The translations under genes and the position numbers were made by a program. 64,000 nucleotides of DNA from Companilactobacillus kimchii DSM 13961 = JCM 10707 (GTDB lineage Bacteria > Bacillota > Bacilli > Lactobacillales > Lactobacillaceae). The stretch lies in assembly GCF_001435445.1 (NCBI RefSeq), contig NZ_AZDH01000006.1, positions 79,879 through 143,878 of the forward strand, read 5' to 3'. A model generated the notes under the pieces. It ran no database searches. It was not told where the DNA came from and was given only the letters and a program-made list of their open reading frames with translations. The first letter of the stretch is position 1; every line of letters starts with the position of its first letter. This document shows positions 43,963 to 53,283 of this stretch, piece by piece.

Positions 43963-45072
43963 TTAACGGATTGCGTCTGTGGTCTTTTCATCAAAGAAAT
44001 GTGCTTTGTTTAAATCGAATGTCAAATGAACTTTATCACCTGGTTTGTGATAATCACGGGCATCAACAATAGCAACAAACTCTGTACCATCAACTCTTGA
44101 GTAAAGCATTGATGTAGCACCAAGTAATTCAGAAACCACAACTTCACTTTCAACTGTAGCTTCTGGGAATGTCTCTTCCATAGCACCTTCAGCGTGAATA
44201 TCTTCTGGACGAATACCTAAAGTAACATCCTTATCGTCATATCCAGCTTCATCAAGAACCTTTGAACGACCTTCTGGAAGCTTCAATGTCAAGCCTTCGC
44301 TATCTGTAACGATACCATCTTTGTAGTGAACATCAAAGAAGTTCATTGAAGGTGAACCGATAAATCCGGCAACAAACTTGTTCTTAGGTGATTCGTATAC
44401 TTCTTTAGGAGTACCGATTTGTTGAACTTCACCCATTGACATAACAACGATTCTGTCAGCCATTGTCATAGCTTCTGTTTGATCATGGGTAACATAAATT
44501 GTTGTTGTATGTAATTCTTGATGCAATCTAGCAATTTCAGCACGCATGCTGACACGAAGTTTAGCATCCAAGTTTGATAGAGGTTCATCCATCAAGAAGA
44601 TAGGTGCATCACGAACAATAGCTCTTCCTAAAGCAACACGTTGTCTTTGACCACCTGACAAAGCAGCAGGTTTTCTGTCTAGATATTCTGTTAGTCCTAG
44701 AACTTTAGCAGCATAGTCAACCTTCTCTTTGATCTTATCTTTGTCATATTTACGTAGTTTCAAACCAAAAGCCATGTTATCAAATACAGTCATATGTGGG
44801 TACAAAGCATAGTTCTGGAAAACCATAGCGATGTTACGATCCTTAGGAGCCGTATCATTTTCATATTTACCATTGATGATCAACTCACCTTTAGTAATAT
44901 CCTCTAGTCCAGCAATCATACGTAAAGTTGTTGACTTACCACAACCTGAAGGTCCGACGAAAACGATGAATTCCTTATCTTTAATGTGTAAGTCAAAATC
45001 TGAAACAGCGTAGTTATCTTCTTCAGCGTTGGCATATCTTTTATAAATGTGATTTAAATCAATCTCTACCAT
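43963..45072 (-). CDS. msmK: Multiple-sugar ABC transporter ATP-binding protein MsmK
   Basis: 369-aa ATPase of the UgpC/MalK/MsmK group. Walker A GPSGCGKST at residues 40-48, signature LSGGQRQR, Walker B PIFLMDEPLSNLDAKLR, H-loop THDQTEA, and the C-terminal TOBE-type domain (about 290-365) with ATSMLYSRVDGTEFVAI. No sugar permease or binding protein lies next to it, as is common for the shared MsmK that powers several CUT1 sugar importers. A cre-like site in the promoter supports catabolite control. Confidence 0.92.
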   Translation of the reverse strand: MVEIDLNHIYKRYANAEEDNYAVSDFDLHIKDKEFIVFVGPSGCGKSTTLRMIAGLEDITKGELIINGKYENDTAPKDRNIAMVFQNYALYPHMTVFDNMAFGLKLRKYDKDKIKEKVDYAAKVLGLTEYLDRKPAALSGGQRQRVALGRAIVRDAPIFLMDEPLSNLDAKLRVSMRAEIARLHQELHTTTIYVTHDQTEAMTMADRIVVMSMGEVQQIGTPKEVYESPKNKFVAGFIGSPSMNFFDVHYKDGIVTDSEGLTLKLPEGRSKVLDEAGYDDKDVTLGIRPEDIHAEGAMEETFPEATVESEVVVSELLGATSMLYSRVDGTEFVAIVDARDYHKPGDKVHLTFDLNKAHFFDEKTTDAIR

Positions 45073-45124
45073 AATTAAAACCTCTCAACTGTTAGTTATT
45101 AGTTTATCTTTAATTGATATGTCT

Positions 45125-45147
45125 ATTGTATTTTAAAAGCGCTTTCA
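45125..45147 (-). promoter_or_regulatory. cre-like site and -10 of msmK
   Basis: + strand TAAAAGCGCTTTCA (45134-45147), 13/14 of the cre consensus with the central CG; the minus-strand -10 TACAAT is at 45125-45130, so the cre lies in the spacer region. Confidence 0.65.
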
Positions 45148-45206
45148 TTAATATTACAAATCAACTAAAATCAATCAGTATTTTTGTACACTTTTACTAA
45201 AAACTC

Positions 45207-45258
45207 AAAAAGACATTCATATTACCTATCAATACTTGGTAAATATGAACGTCTTTTT
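45207..45258 (-). terminator. Terminator after the WxL-like surface gene
   Basis: AAAAAGAC-TTCATATT...AATATGAA-GTCTTTTT long stem, usable in both directions. Confidence 0.85.
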
Positions 45259-45271
45259 ATTTGGATCATGT

Positions 45272-47245
45272 TTATACACTATCGCTAATTTCCCAGCTAA
45301 GAGTTGTCTTGTACGTTCCGGCTTTATTCATTTGAGAATTCATATATAATAAAATTCCTTCGTCTCGACTCCAACCTTGTGAATTCAAAGTCTCATCATT
45401 TTCAGTTTGATAAATCGAAGTCGGATTGTCCAACAGGTCATAGAAATTTTTACCATTATAAAATCTTAAATGACCTGATAATACGTCAGAATTTTCATTA
45501 GTAAATTCACCTACTTGCTCAACACTCAAAGTTACTGGTTTCTTATTTCTTCTTGTATCCTCAATATCAACGATATTGTTAGGTAAATTCAGTTCATCTT
45601 GGCGATTCAAGATTCCTTCAGACATAACAGAATTTAATGTTCCATAGTCGATATCGTTTGCCTTCTTTATTGCTACGGCGTCTAAAGTATAGTTGATTAC
45701 ATTCTGATTACCTATCTTCTGATAGGAAACTCCATCGTCATCCTTCCCGCTGATATAAGGAATTGAACTAAAGCTATCTTTTTTATCTATTCCCGCTACT
45801 TCGGTTTCAACATCAACCGTATGACTTTCGTTAATGTCAAAATTCAAATTTGAAACGATCAAATCAGTTGCATCGGTTGTTGAATTTTTCGACAATTCAT
45901 AATTGTCAGTTTCTACACCATCAACTTTAACTGACTTAATAGTCGTTCCATTTCTCAATGGCAAAGTATACTTGGCATCATTTAAACGCCCACCCGAGGT
46001 ATTATTTTCTAAGGTATCGTGATAGGTTATCTGATCGCCATTGTTTACACCAAACAACATATTTTCTGTGTTTGTACCATCATTATACGTACTATTTTTC
46101 ATAGTATTAGTAATAGAAATATTTGGTCCACCTTCTGGTTTAACATACAAAAAGGCATCATTCGTTGTGTATGAATAAGTTTTACCATTATATTTCACTT
46201 GTATAATAGCCAGGAATAAAGTTCCATCATCATTCAACGTTGCCTTAGGTGTCGTATAAGAAAGTGCCTGTGGATCATCTTTTTGTATTTGTTCACGAGC
46301 ATGTGTGATGGGATCTTCTTTATACCATTTAATTGTATAATTGCTTTCATTCTCCTTATCATCGCCTTCATCTAAATCGCCGATGTTTCCTCTTAAATCA
46401 AAAGTTGCTGTTTGACCAGCCTTAACTGTTTGATCTTCCAAGCCACCACCAATCGTAATATCTTTATAATTGGAAACGGTTGATCCATTCGGATTATGCA
46501 GTATTGCTGTAACTCTAACTACACCAGATAAACGAGAAGTATTAGCACCAATTTCCCCTGTTTCACTGTCGATAGTAGCTAATTTATCATTATCAATACT
46601 CCAACTAACTGTGCCTGTGAAATTAGTTGGATTGGGATGTGCATGTGCTATAGTTTCGGTATTAACGATGTCATTTGATGAATTGTACAAATAATCATCA
46701 TCTGTCGTCACTTCAACACTAGTAGCATCTACCGGTTCAGGAACTGCATTAACAGTCGCTAAATCGGAATATAGATGTGTCGTTGTAAGGCCAAGTAATC
46801 CCGGAGTCTGCCAATAAACTTCCAATTGATAGTATGTTTTACCTTCTCTATCTGGAGTTATATTCAAAGTTTTCTTATTAGCTGAACTAGATGTATCTTT
46901 ACTCCAATTCTTTCCATCGGTAGATTTATACCATTGATATTTCTTACTTGTATAGCCTAAAGTTAAAGAGAGCGTTCCCAGCGAACGTACCGCATTACCA
47001 GAAATGGCTTTGGTTTGTCCAACTTCTAGGTAAGTTTCCTTTGCCGGTTGCAGGCTATAGCCACTTGTTAATCTAATACCCAAAAACTTACTTGAATTAC
47101 CACTTGGCTTCTTATATGGGGTCACCTCAGTAGTTTCTTCCTCTTGAGCATTAACACTTTTATAATGTCTATTGAATGACGAGGCCGACAATATAGAAAT
47201 AAACACTAGTATTAGTAACCAACGTTTTTTTGATTTCCTCATCAT
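45272..47245 (-). CDS. Secreted Ig-like-domain protein with degenerate WxL-like C-terminus
   Basis: 657 aa. Basic N-terminus and hydrophobic signal (about 8-25) with likely cleavage near VNAQE. The body holds Ig-like/Big-type beta domains: a SYKYQWYKSTDGKNW-type module (about 75-165), a Big_2-like VSWSIDNDKLATIDSETGEI (about 200-270) and a second Ig module. The C-terminal 140 residues carry NDIDYGTLN, DIEDTRRNKKPVTLSVE and end GILLYMN...TTLSWEISDSV, a WxL-like domain in which the first W-x-L is replaced. Likely wall-attached, perhaps with other WxL/DUF916 proteins not in this window. The second ATG at 47242 is equally possible. Confidence 0.75.
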   Translation of the reverse strand: MMRKSKKRWLLILVFISILSASSFNRHYKSVNAQEEETTEVTPYKKPSGNSSKFLGIRLTSGYSLQPAKETYLEVGQTKAISGNAVRSLGTLSLTLGYTSKKYQWYKSTDGKNWSKDTSSSANKKTLNITPDREGKTYYQLEVYWQTPGLLGLTTTHLYSDLATVNAVPEPVDATSVEVTTDDDYLYNSSNDIVNTETIAHAHPNPTNFTGTVSWSIDNDKLATIDSETGEIGANTSRLSGVVRVTAILHNPNGSTVSNYKDITIGGGLEDQTVKAGQTATFDLRGNIGDLDEGDDKENESNYTIKWYKEDPITHAREQIQKDDPQALSYTTPKATLNDDGTLFLAIIQVKYNGKTYSYTTNDAFLYVKPEGGPNISITNTMKNSTYNDGTNTENMLFGVNNGDQITYHDTLENNTSGGRLNDAKYTLPLRNGTTIKSVKVDGVETDNYELSKNSTTDATDLIVSNLNFDINESHTVDVETEVAGIDKKDSFSSIPYISGKDDDGVSYQKIGNQNVINYTLDAVAIKKANDIDYGTLNSVMSEGILNRQDELNLPNNIVDIEDTRRNKKPVTLSVEQVGEFTNENSDVLSGHLRFYNGKNFYDLLDNPTSIYQTENDETLNSQGWSRDEGILLYMNSQMNKAGTYKTTLSWEISDSV

Positions 47246-47351
47246 GAAACCCCTTTCTATTAGTTAGCAATATAATATTATCATATAGATTTTATATATT
47301 AAATCATTTTTGACCATTTTATTTTCAAGAATATGGCTCAATTTTATACTG

Positions 47352-47392
47352 TTAAAAAAGCTTAAAAAAATCTTAAATATCCTTAAGATACC
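47352..47392 (+). promoter_or_regulatory. Helically phased TTAA repeats upstream of the MucBP gene
   Basis: Four imperfect tandem units beginning TTAA at 47352, 47362, 47373 and 47383 (10, 11 and 10 bp apart). They precede a -10 like TAGAAT (47426-47431) without a good -35, the arrangement of response-regulator-activated promoters. Confidence 0.5.
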
Positions 47393-47461
47393 TATATAAA
47401 GGGAAGTTACCTATTTTTTTAATGTTAGAATTACACTAATTCATGTTAGAAGGGAATTATT

Positions 47462-48487
47462 ATGGGAAAAAAGCAAACAAATCAACACTTTTCCCATAAC
47501 GGGGAAAGAACTATGGAAAATGACGTACTCTCACCAAAAGTAAAAAAAATAGCTCGCGATGATGTTGAAATTAAGGTTCACTACGTTGATTCCTTAGGTA
47601 AGGAAATCTCTAAGCCAGTTACTATAAAGGGACATTATCTAGATAAGTTAGATATTCCTTGGCAAGAAATACCTGGGTATGTTTTGTCATCTGTTACTAA
47701 CTTCCAACAGACATTTATTCCTAATTCCGATGGAATTTACTTAGTTTATGCTAGTCAACTATCAGCTCCTGTTATTGTTTATCATCGCAATACTGACGGT
47801 AACTTAATTGCTGATCCACAATATCTTGAAGGTGAATTGAACCGTCAATTCGACTCACACCCACTTCAAGAAGCCAATCACTTTTTAGTACACTCGCCTA
47901 AAGAACCACATGGTCAATTTACTGACAAAGTTCAAGAACAAGAATATATTTATAATGTTTTGCCAGTTAGAGAATTCAAAATCAAAAGAAATCTCTACAT
48001 TCGAACAAAAGACAATGTCAATGTTTTCAGTGAACCAACTAGTAAATTGCCTTTAGACAAGCCTTTACCTTTCGGAACAGACTGGAAAGTTTACCGTGCC
48101 GTTCAAGAAACATATAATAGTACAATCTGGTACAACTTAGGTGGCAACACTTGGATTCCAAATTCTGAAAGAATCATGACTAGAATTATTCAACAACCAA
48201 CATCTCAACAAGAAATGTTAAGAAGTCCTCTAAGTGAGACCGCTAGTAACATCAGCTATACTTATTCAGTCATCGATAGTATGAACATTAATCGTTCAGT
48301 TAAAGTTCTTTACTATTCTGATCAATTTGTCACTGCTTGGAAGACACCTTATGGTGATATGGATAATCAACGTTATCGTGGTAATCAGGCTGTTCTTGTT
48401 AAAACACTAGTTCAATTAGACAACTATAGTGTTTGGGCTCAATTGGATGATGGCTACTATATTGAAAGTAAATATTTAAATCTATAA
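47462..48487 (+). CDS. MucBP-repeat protein without signal peptide
   Basis: 341 aa. Two MucBP-like units: IKVHYVDSLGKEISKPVTIKG...IPGYVLSSV (about 36-80) and VIVYHRNTDGNLIADPQYLEG...NHFLVHSP (about 103-150), followed by two SH3/DUF5776-like units with WYNLGGNTWIPNSERI and VWAQLDDGYYIESKYLNL (about 180-341). MucBP proteins normally bind mucus outside the cell, but the N-terminus here is hydrophilic, with no signal peptide and no LPXTG. Either export is by another route or the product stays inside. AAGGG lies 8 nt from the ATG at 47462; ATG 47513 is an alternative start. Confidence 0.7.
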   Translation: MGKKQTNQHFSHNGERTMENDVLSPKVKKIARDDVEIKVHYVDSLGKEISKPVTIKGHYLDKLDIPWQEIPGYVLSSVTNFQQTFIPNSDGIYLVYASQLSAPVIVYHRNTDGNLIADPQYLEGELNRQFDSHPLQEANHFLVHSPKEPHGQFTDKVQEQEYIYNVLPVREFKIKRNLYIRTKDNVNVFSEPTSKLPLDKPLPFGTDWKVYRAVQETYNSTIWYNLGGNTWIPNSERIMTRIIQQPTSQQEMLRSPLSETASNISYTYSVIDSMNINRSVKVLYYSDQFVTAWKTPYGDMDNQRYRGNQAVLVKTLVQLDNYSVWAQLDDGYYIESKYLNL

Positions 48488-48491
48488 AAAC

Positions 48492-48531
48492 AAAGAGACA
48501 GTTAATTCAAAATTGAATTAGCTGTCTCTTT
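48492..48531. terminator. Bidirectional terminator
   Basis: AAAGAGACAGTTAATTCAA pairs with TTGAATTAGCTGTCTCTTT (one mismatch, 2-nt loop) between convergent genes. Confidence 0.9.
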
Positions 48532-48544
48532 TATTCCCAATTAT

Positions 48545-49060
48545 TTAATAATTAGGGTCATTTAATATTTGATGGTATCTTTGAGCCTCACTCATTAATT
48601 CACTATCTCTTATACGGAAAACTCCATCGACAATAAATGGATTAAGGATTTTCATTCTTGTATATTTTGCCGTACGCGTCATAGGAAATAAATATTCATT
48701 TATAGTATGGCCCTGTTTTCCACCAACTCGATACTCTTTTTTACTGGCACCCACTGTTACCGCCAGCATTAATTCCTTACCATCTAAGGCATGACCCTCA
48801 TGACCGTATGCCCAACCGTGTTCCAAAACCAAATCTTGCCATTTCTTTAATAAAGATGGGCCACTGAACCAGTACATTGGAAATTGCCACACAATTCTAT
48901 CAGTCTTAGTTAATGCATTTTGTTCAGCTTTAACATCAATATTACCATCAGGATAAAGTGCATAAATATCTCGTACTTCAATATTTGTATCTTTTATTAA
49001 AGCTGCATTAGCTCGTGACTCTTTCAAGTTAGGATGAAATAAAAAAATTGTTGTTTTCAT
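48545..49060 (-). CDS. NAD(P)H oxidoreductase, flavodoxin-like fold (KefF/YwrO type)
   Basis: 171-aa flavoprotein of the NQO1-like family: TIFLFHPNLKESRANAAL at the N-terminus, DRIVWQFPMYWFSGPSLLKKWQD in the middle, GKELMLAVTVG and the C-terminal GVFRIRDSEL. Expected to reduce quinones or similar electrophiles by two electrons with FMN or FAD. One nt downstream of the MerR gene, so almost certainly its regulatory target in one operon. Confidence 0.85.
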   Translation of the reverse strand: MKTTIFLFHPNLKESRANAALIKDTNIEVRDIYALYPDGNIDVKAEQNALTKTDRIVWQFPMYWFSGPSLLKKWQDLVLEHGWAYGHEGHALDGKELMLAVTVGASKKEYRVGGKQGHTINEYLFPMTRTAKYTRMKILNPFIVDGVFRIRDSELMSEAQRYHQILNDPNY

Positions 49061-49061
49061 A

Positions 49062-49880
49062 TTAATTTGCCTTTTCTATTATTTGATATTGTAGAATTCC
49101 ATGTGACGAAGCTCCCTTATCTTCTAAATGAAATGACGTATTAAATTGCCATAAATTAGAGACAGTTCTTATATGATTTCTTTTTGCATAATTGTGCATA
49201 CACTTCAATCCCGCCATAATATCTGAATTATTGTTTTTAACCTTAATTGCAAGATAATTTCCTGCTGGTTTAACAAGATGTGGGAGTGCATATGCGACAT
49301 CATTAAAACTAGTTTGAATAAAACGGAAACTAGCATTCTTATACTCCTGATACAAAGATAATTTTAAGTTTGTTAAAAAACCACCATTCCCGGAAATCAG
49401 TAATTTATTATCTGTTAGTTCTTTACTAAAATTTGTATAATTAATCGCCATTTCTTTTGGAGCACATGCTTCTAACATATCTGAACAAAAAAAATGTTCC
49501 GCATTACATGTCAATATTTGAGGATGATTAAATGTCAAAAGTACCCTTGATTCTTGTAAATCACCAATTCTCTGTTGAATCGCAGCAAATGCATTCTGCA
49601 GATTTCCTATTTCATCTTTTAATTTACTAGCTGATTCATTTAAGATACCCACCAGTTTTTCTTTATCCTTATCTTTCAATAGACTATTTATCTGATTAAG
49701 AGAAAGTCCCGATTTTCTTAAAGATGTTATTAACTCAAACAGATATACTTGATTGTATTCATAATAGCGATAACCATTAGACAAGGTGATTGCAGGCTTA
49801 AAAAGGCCTTTTTCATCATAAAAGATTAATGTTCTTCTAGTCGTATGCACCAATTGAGCAAATTCCATTGTTTTTAACAT
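49062..49880 (-). CDS. MerR-family transcriptional regulator
   Basis: 272 aa: winged HTH (about 1-72) with TTRRTLIFYDEKGLFKPAITLSNGYRYYEYNQVYLFE, a coiled-coil dimer helix (about 75-115), and a C-terminal GyrI-like effector domain (about 120-272) rather than a metal-binding tail. A multidrug/electrophile signal is therefore likely. It sits in one unit with the quinone-reductase-like gene and has a classic 19-bp-spacer MerR promoter with a dyad upstream. Confidence 0.87.
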   Translation of the reverse strand: MLKTMEFAQLVHTTRRTLIFYDEKGLFKPAITLSNGYRYYEYNQVYLFELITSLRKSGLSLNQINSLLKDKDKEKLVGILNESASKLKDEIGNLQNAFAAIQQRIGDLQESRVLLTFNHPQILTCNAEHFFCSDMLEACAPKEMAINYTNFSKELTDNKLLISGNGGFLTNLKLSLYQEYKNASFRFIQTSFNDVAYALPHLVKPAGNYLAIKVKNNNSDIMAGLKCMHNYAKRNHIRTVSNLWQFNTSFHLEDKGASSHGILQYQIIEKAN

Positions 49881-49907
49881 TCAATCTCCTCCCTTTCTAT
49901 AACATAT

Positions 49908-49938
49908 AGGTTAAACCTTAACGTTACGTTAAGGTCAA
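49908..49938 (-). promoter_or_regulatory. MerR-type promoter with 19-bp spacer and dyad
   Basis: Minus strand TTGACC (49933-49938), 19-nt spacer, TAACCT (49908-49913). The perfect dyad ACCTTAACG-TTA-CGTTAAGGT (49915-49935) fills the spacer, as expected for activation by DNA untwisting. Confidence 0.8.
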
Positions 49939-49957
49939 TGAAGAATTTATTTTCTTC

Positions 49958-50003
49958 AAAAAAAGTCCTAAACAAAAAATAAAAATTTGTTTAGGACTTT
50001 TTT
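49958..50003. terminator. Terminator after the flavocytochrome-like gene
   Basis: AAAAAAAGTCCTAAACAAA pairs with TTTGTTTAGGACTTTTTT. Confidence 0.9.
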
Positions 50004-50012
50004 CATATTATT

Positions 50013-52436
50013 TTATTCCATATCTTTCAAAGCATTATTTGCAGCAATACGTCCAAATGTAAAAATGTCACTCAATGAATTTCCACCAAGACGGTTACCA
50101 GCATGAATTCCCCCAGCAACTTCACCAGCGGCATACAAACCAGGAATAATCTTTTCATCTTGATTAATAACGTGAGCATCTGTATCAATCTTTAAACCAC
50201 CCATTGTATGGTGAACAGCTGGCTTTCTAGGCGTAGCGTAGAATGGTGCTTTTTCAACTTTCAAATCAAAGGCACTCTTATGGAATTCTGGATCTTCTCC
50301 AACATCAACATAAGAATTATAATCATTAATAGTCTTAACAAAAGTAGCTGGATCCATGCCCACTTGTTTAGCCAAACCTTCCAAAGTATCATCACGATAC
50401 AAAGTGCCTTGTTCAACTTGCTTGTCAATTTGAGCTTGGCTTGTATTATAGGCTGTTTCTTTAATTGCGTCGTCAGCAATCAAATAGAACAAACTTCCAT
50501 TATCAATTGCAGCCTTAGTCAATTCATCACGACTACCATATTCGTTAACAAAACGTTTACCTTTTTGATTTACCATCACAAAATTTTGTGGTGGTACTTG
50601 TAAGCCACTGAAGAGTTCTCCAGTTTCTGGATCAGATACCGGCATCATTTGAGAGAAACCCATGCCAACTAATTCAGCACCGGCGCTTTGGCCTAAACGA
50701 ATTCCGTCACCAGTAATAGCCGGAGAATTAGTTGTTTTAATATTGTCATCAATATTAGACCAGTAAGTATTGTACTTCTTCAACATCTTCGTATTAGCAC
50801 CGAAACCACCTGAAGCTAAGACCACTGCCTTTGCATGTACAATAATCTTTTTACCGTCAGAACTACGAGCAATGATACCTTTAACTTGACCATCTTCGAT
50901 AATCAATTCTTTAGCTGCAGTATCTGTGATAATTTGTCCGTCATTACTTTCAAGATACTTCTTCAAAGCTTCAATAAAGGCAAAACCTTGACTACCAAGT
51001 GGCTTATGTCCACGTCTCCATAGAGCTCCAACTGGCATAGTTACTTGGGACTTATCAAATTTAACCCCAATATCTTCAAGCCATTTAACTGACTCTAGTG
51101 CATGATCTGTCAATTCTTTTACCAAGTCATATTGACCATAAATCTTGTTGCCCTTGAGATCAGTTCTTTTTCCACCAAGATAAGTTTGGATACGGTGCAA
51201 AAGTTTAGAATCAAAAAGATAAGCTTTTTGATCTTCATTTTCTTTAAGATATTCATTAATTTGTTTCTTTAATGCTTTAAAATCAGCTAGATATTCGGCA
51301 TCAATCGTTTTTTCATCAATTTCAGAGATTTCTTTTAGAGTATGACGTTCACCAGTAATCTCTTCAAATTTATTTTGCCATTCTGGATCGGCAGCATTCA
51401 TTGGTCCACCAGCACGAACAGTGTTTCCACCAATAGCCGGGAACTTTTCAAGAACAATTGCCTTTTTACCTTGCTGAATCGTTCTGGCAGCAGCTGTTAA
51501 TCCGGCACCACCGGCACCAACAACGACGACATCGGTTTGATATTCAACGACATTTTGCTTATTAGGACCATTTGATTTCTTACGTTTTTTCAGAATATCA
51601 GGATTTGCTCCGGCCATTTTGACAGCTTTGGCAACACCATCAACTACACCACGACTAGTGATAGATGCACCAGAAACAACATCAACATTTAAAGTTTGTC
51701 CATCAATAATTTGTTGAGGGATACGTTTGAAAGCAACATCAGCGATACCTTGAGTTTCACTAGAAGTATCGATATCAATCTTTTCAATACGGTCATCCGA
51801 CAAAGTAACTTCCATTGGTAGATCACCATTATGACCAACTGCGGTAACCTTGAAAGTTCCGGGTTCATAAGTAATATCTTCTGGAATATTCATTTGAGCA
51901 ATAATATCGGAAAATTTCATAAACTTAGCAAAACAACTATCTAAGAAGTCAATTGTACGTTGTGCTTTCAAATTTCCCTTATCATCAAAGGCATCTTGGG
52001 CCTTACCCAATAAAAATTCTGATCCAGGCATTACACTGGCATTAACTCCAGGAGCATCCAAGATTTGGCGTAAATGTAATTGTGCTCTGGATGAACCTTG
52101 AATATTGTATGAAGCACCAACAATCATTACTGCTTTACCGTCTAAAGGATGTAAATTAAATGATAACCATTCGATAATACTCTTTAAAGCAGCGGGAATA
52201 GAGTGATTATGTTCAGGTGTGGCGATAATAACTCCATCACTAGCTGCAATTTTTTGATTGAATTCTTGAATGATTGGACTATCAGATTGATCCTTAGATT
52301 CATTGAACATGGGAACATCTTTTAATTCGAGAATTTCTATTTCTGCCTTATTGGCAAAATGCTTCTGCATGAATTGTAAAAGCATTCTATTATATGACTT
52401 TTTGGCATTAGTACCGACAATTCCAATAAACTTCAT
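50013..52436 (-). CDS. Three-domain ene-reductase (FMN reductase + FMN_bind + FAD-binding flavocytochrome-like; HcrB-like)
   Basis: 807 aa. Residues about 1-185 form an NADPH-dependent FMN reductase domain very similar to the whole preceding protein. Then comes an FMN_bind domain with the covalent flavinylation motif SGAS (255-258; [10 protein letters not shown]), and from about 300 a fumarate-reductase/urocanate-reductase-like FAD domain ([52 protein letters not shown]). Such soluble NADH-dependent reductases saturate C=C bonds in fumarate, urocanate or hydroxycinnamates. The layout with a LysR gene resembles L. plantarum hcrRAB; the substrate here is inferred. Adjacent stop/start (TAAATG) with the upstream gene. 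Confidence 0.85.
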   Translation of the reverse strand: MKFIGIVGTNAKKSYNRMLLQFMQKHFANKAEIEILELKDVPMFNESKDQSDSPIIQEFNQKIAASDGVIIATPEHNHSIPAALKSIIEWLSFNLHPLDGKAVMIVGASYNIQGSSRAQLHLRQILDAPGVNASVMPGSEFLLGKAQDAFDDKGNLKAQRTIDFLDSCFAKFMKFSDIIAQMNIPEDITYEPGTFKVTAVGHNGDLPMEVTLSDDRIEKIDIDTSSETQGIADVAFKRIPQQIIDGQTLNVDVVSGASITSRGVVDGVAKAVKMAGANPDILKKRKKSNGPNKQNVVEYQTDVVVVGAGGAGLTAAARTIQQGKKAIVLEKFPAIGGNTVRAGGPMNAADPEWQNKFEEITGERHTLKEISEIDEKTIDAEYLADFKALKKQINEYLKENEDQKAYLFDSKLLHRIQTYLGGKRTDLKGNKIYGQYDLVKELTDHALESVKWLEDIGVKFDKSQVTMPVGALWRRGHKPLGSQGFAFIEALKKYLESNDGQIITDTAAKELIIEDGQVKGIIARSSDGKKIIVHAKAVVLASGGFGANTKMLKKYNTYWSNIDDNIKTTNSPAITGDGIRLGQSAGAELVGMGFSQMMPVSDPETGELFSGLQVPPQNFVMVNQKGKRFVNEYGSRDELTKAAIDNGSLFYLIADDAIKETAYNTSQAQIDKQVEQGTLYRDDTLEGLAKQVGMDPATFVKTINDYNSYVDVGEDPEFHKSAFDLKVEKAPFYATPRKPAVHHTMGGLKIDTDAHVINQDEKIIPGLYAAGEVAGGIHAGNRLGGNSLSDIFTFGRIAANNALKDME

Positions 52437-53057
52437 TTACATATCCTCCCCATTTGCAACTTGTTTCCAAGAAAATTGCTTACTGATTTCAAAGAATTTA
52501 CTATTTGCTGTTAACTTTTCAGTTAACTTAACGAAAGAAAGGAATTCTATAAAATCATTATCCAATTCCTTAGCCTTATCTTTGTAAACCATGTTTCCAT
52601 CGTCATCAAAGGCTTCCAAAGCTCTTCCTAACAAGTATTCAACATTAGGCATGATTAAAGCCTTAAGTTCTGGTGCCTCAAGGATTTGACGTAAATGGGC
52701 TTGAGCACGTGAAGTCCCAAGAGCTCCCAATGAAGCTCCAATAATCATAACTGGCTTGTTGATCAACGGACGAGTTGTGTAAGATAACCACTCGATAGCA
52801 TTTTTCAAAACAGCAGGAATAGAATGATCATATTCAGGTGTAGCAAAAATCACGCCATCACTAGCTGCAATTTTATCTGACAACACTTGAACAGCTTGAG
52901 GTGCAGTCTTATCCTCTGGTTCATTAAAAACAGGAATTTCATCAATTTCACAGATTTCAATTTCTGCTTGTTCACTATAATGTTGTTTCATATACTGTAA
53001 TAAACGACGGTTGGTTGACTCTGAAGAATTAGTTCCTACAATTCCAACTAATTTCAT
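52437..53057 (-). CDS. NADPH-dependent FMN reductase family protein (HcrA-like)
   Basis: 206 aa from ATG 53057, with GAGGAG 6-7 nt upstream. Flavodoxin-like fold: MKLVGIVGTNSSESTNRRLL, GVIFATPEYDHSIPAVLKNAIEWLS with the flavin-binding PEYxxS/IPxxLKN motif, and IIGASLGALGTSRAQAHLRQIL. About half of the residues agree with the N-terminal domain of the following 807-aa protein, so the two are duplicates. It may deliver reduced flavin or electrons to that enzyme. Confidence 0.85.
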   Translation of the reverse strand: MKLVGIVGTNSSESTNRRLLQYMKQHYSEQAEIEICEIDEIPVFNEPEDKTAPQAVQVLSDKIAASDGVIFATPEYDHSIPAVLKNAIEWLSYTTRPLINKPVMIIGASLGALGTSRAQAHLRQILEAPELKALIMPNVEYLLGRALEAFDDDGNMVYKDKAKELDNDFIEFLSFVKLTEKLTANSKFFEISKQFSWKQVANGEDM

Positions 53058-53073
53058 AACAAATCTCCTCACA

Positions 53074-53095
53074 AATTGTGTAAGGGTACACAATT
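53074..53095. promoter_or_regulatory. Perfect palindrome in the 5' region of the reductase operon
   Basis: AATTGTGT-AAGGGT-ACACAATT, 17 nt before the start codon of the FMN reductase gene; may be an operator or a 5'-UTR hairpin. Confidence 0.5.
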
Positions 53096-53187
53096 AACTT
53101 TTTTAAATTAAATTATTTAGTAAGTAGTCAGAATGGTACTATTTAATAGTAAAAGCTACCCACTAATTTTAGGTTAAATATCTTTTC

Positions 53188-53267
53188 CTATAAGGTTAGT
53201 CTAGGATACACTTGTGAATTTGTGAAATATTTATTTAATTATTGAGCTATAAGTAAATAGCTATAAG
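53188..53267 (+). promoter_or_regulatory. CTATAAG repeats in the divergent LysR/reductase gap
   Basis: CTATAAG occurs at 53188-53194, 53247-53253 and 53261-53267; the last two share AGCTATAAGT with a 14-bp period. They are candidate binding sites for the LysR regulator, next to its own start. Confidence 0.35.
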
Positions 53268-53283
53268 TTAGGAATGACAGTCT

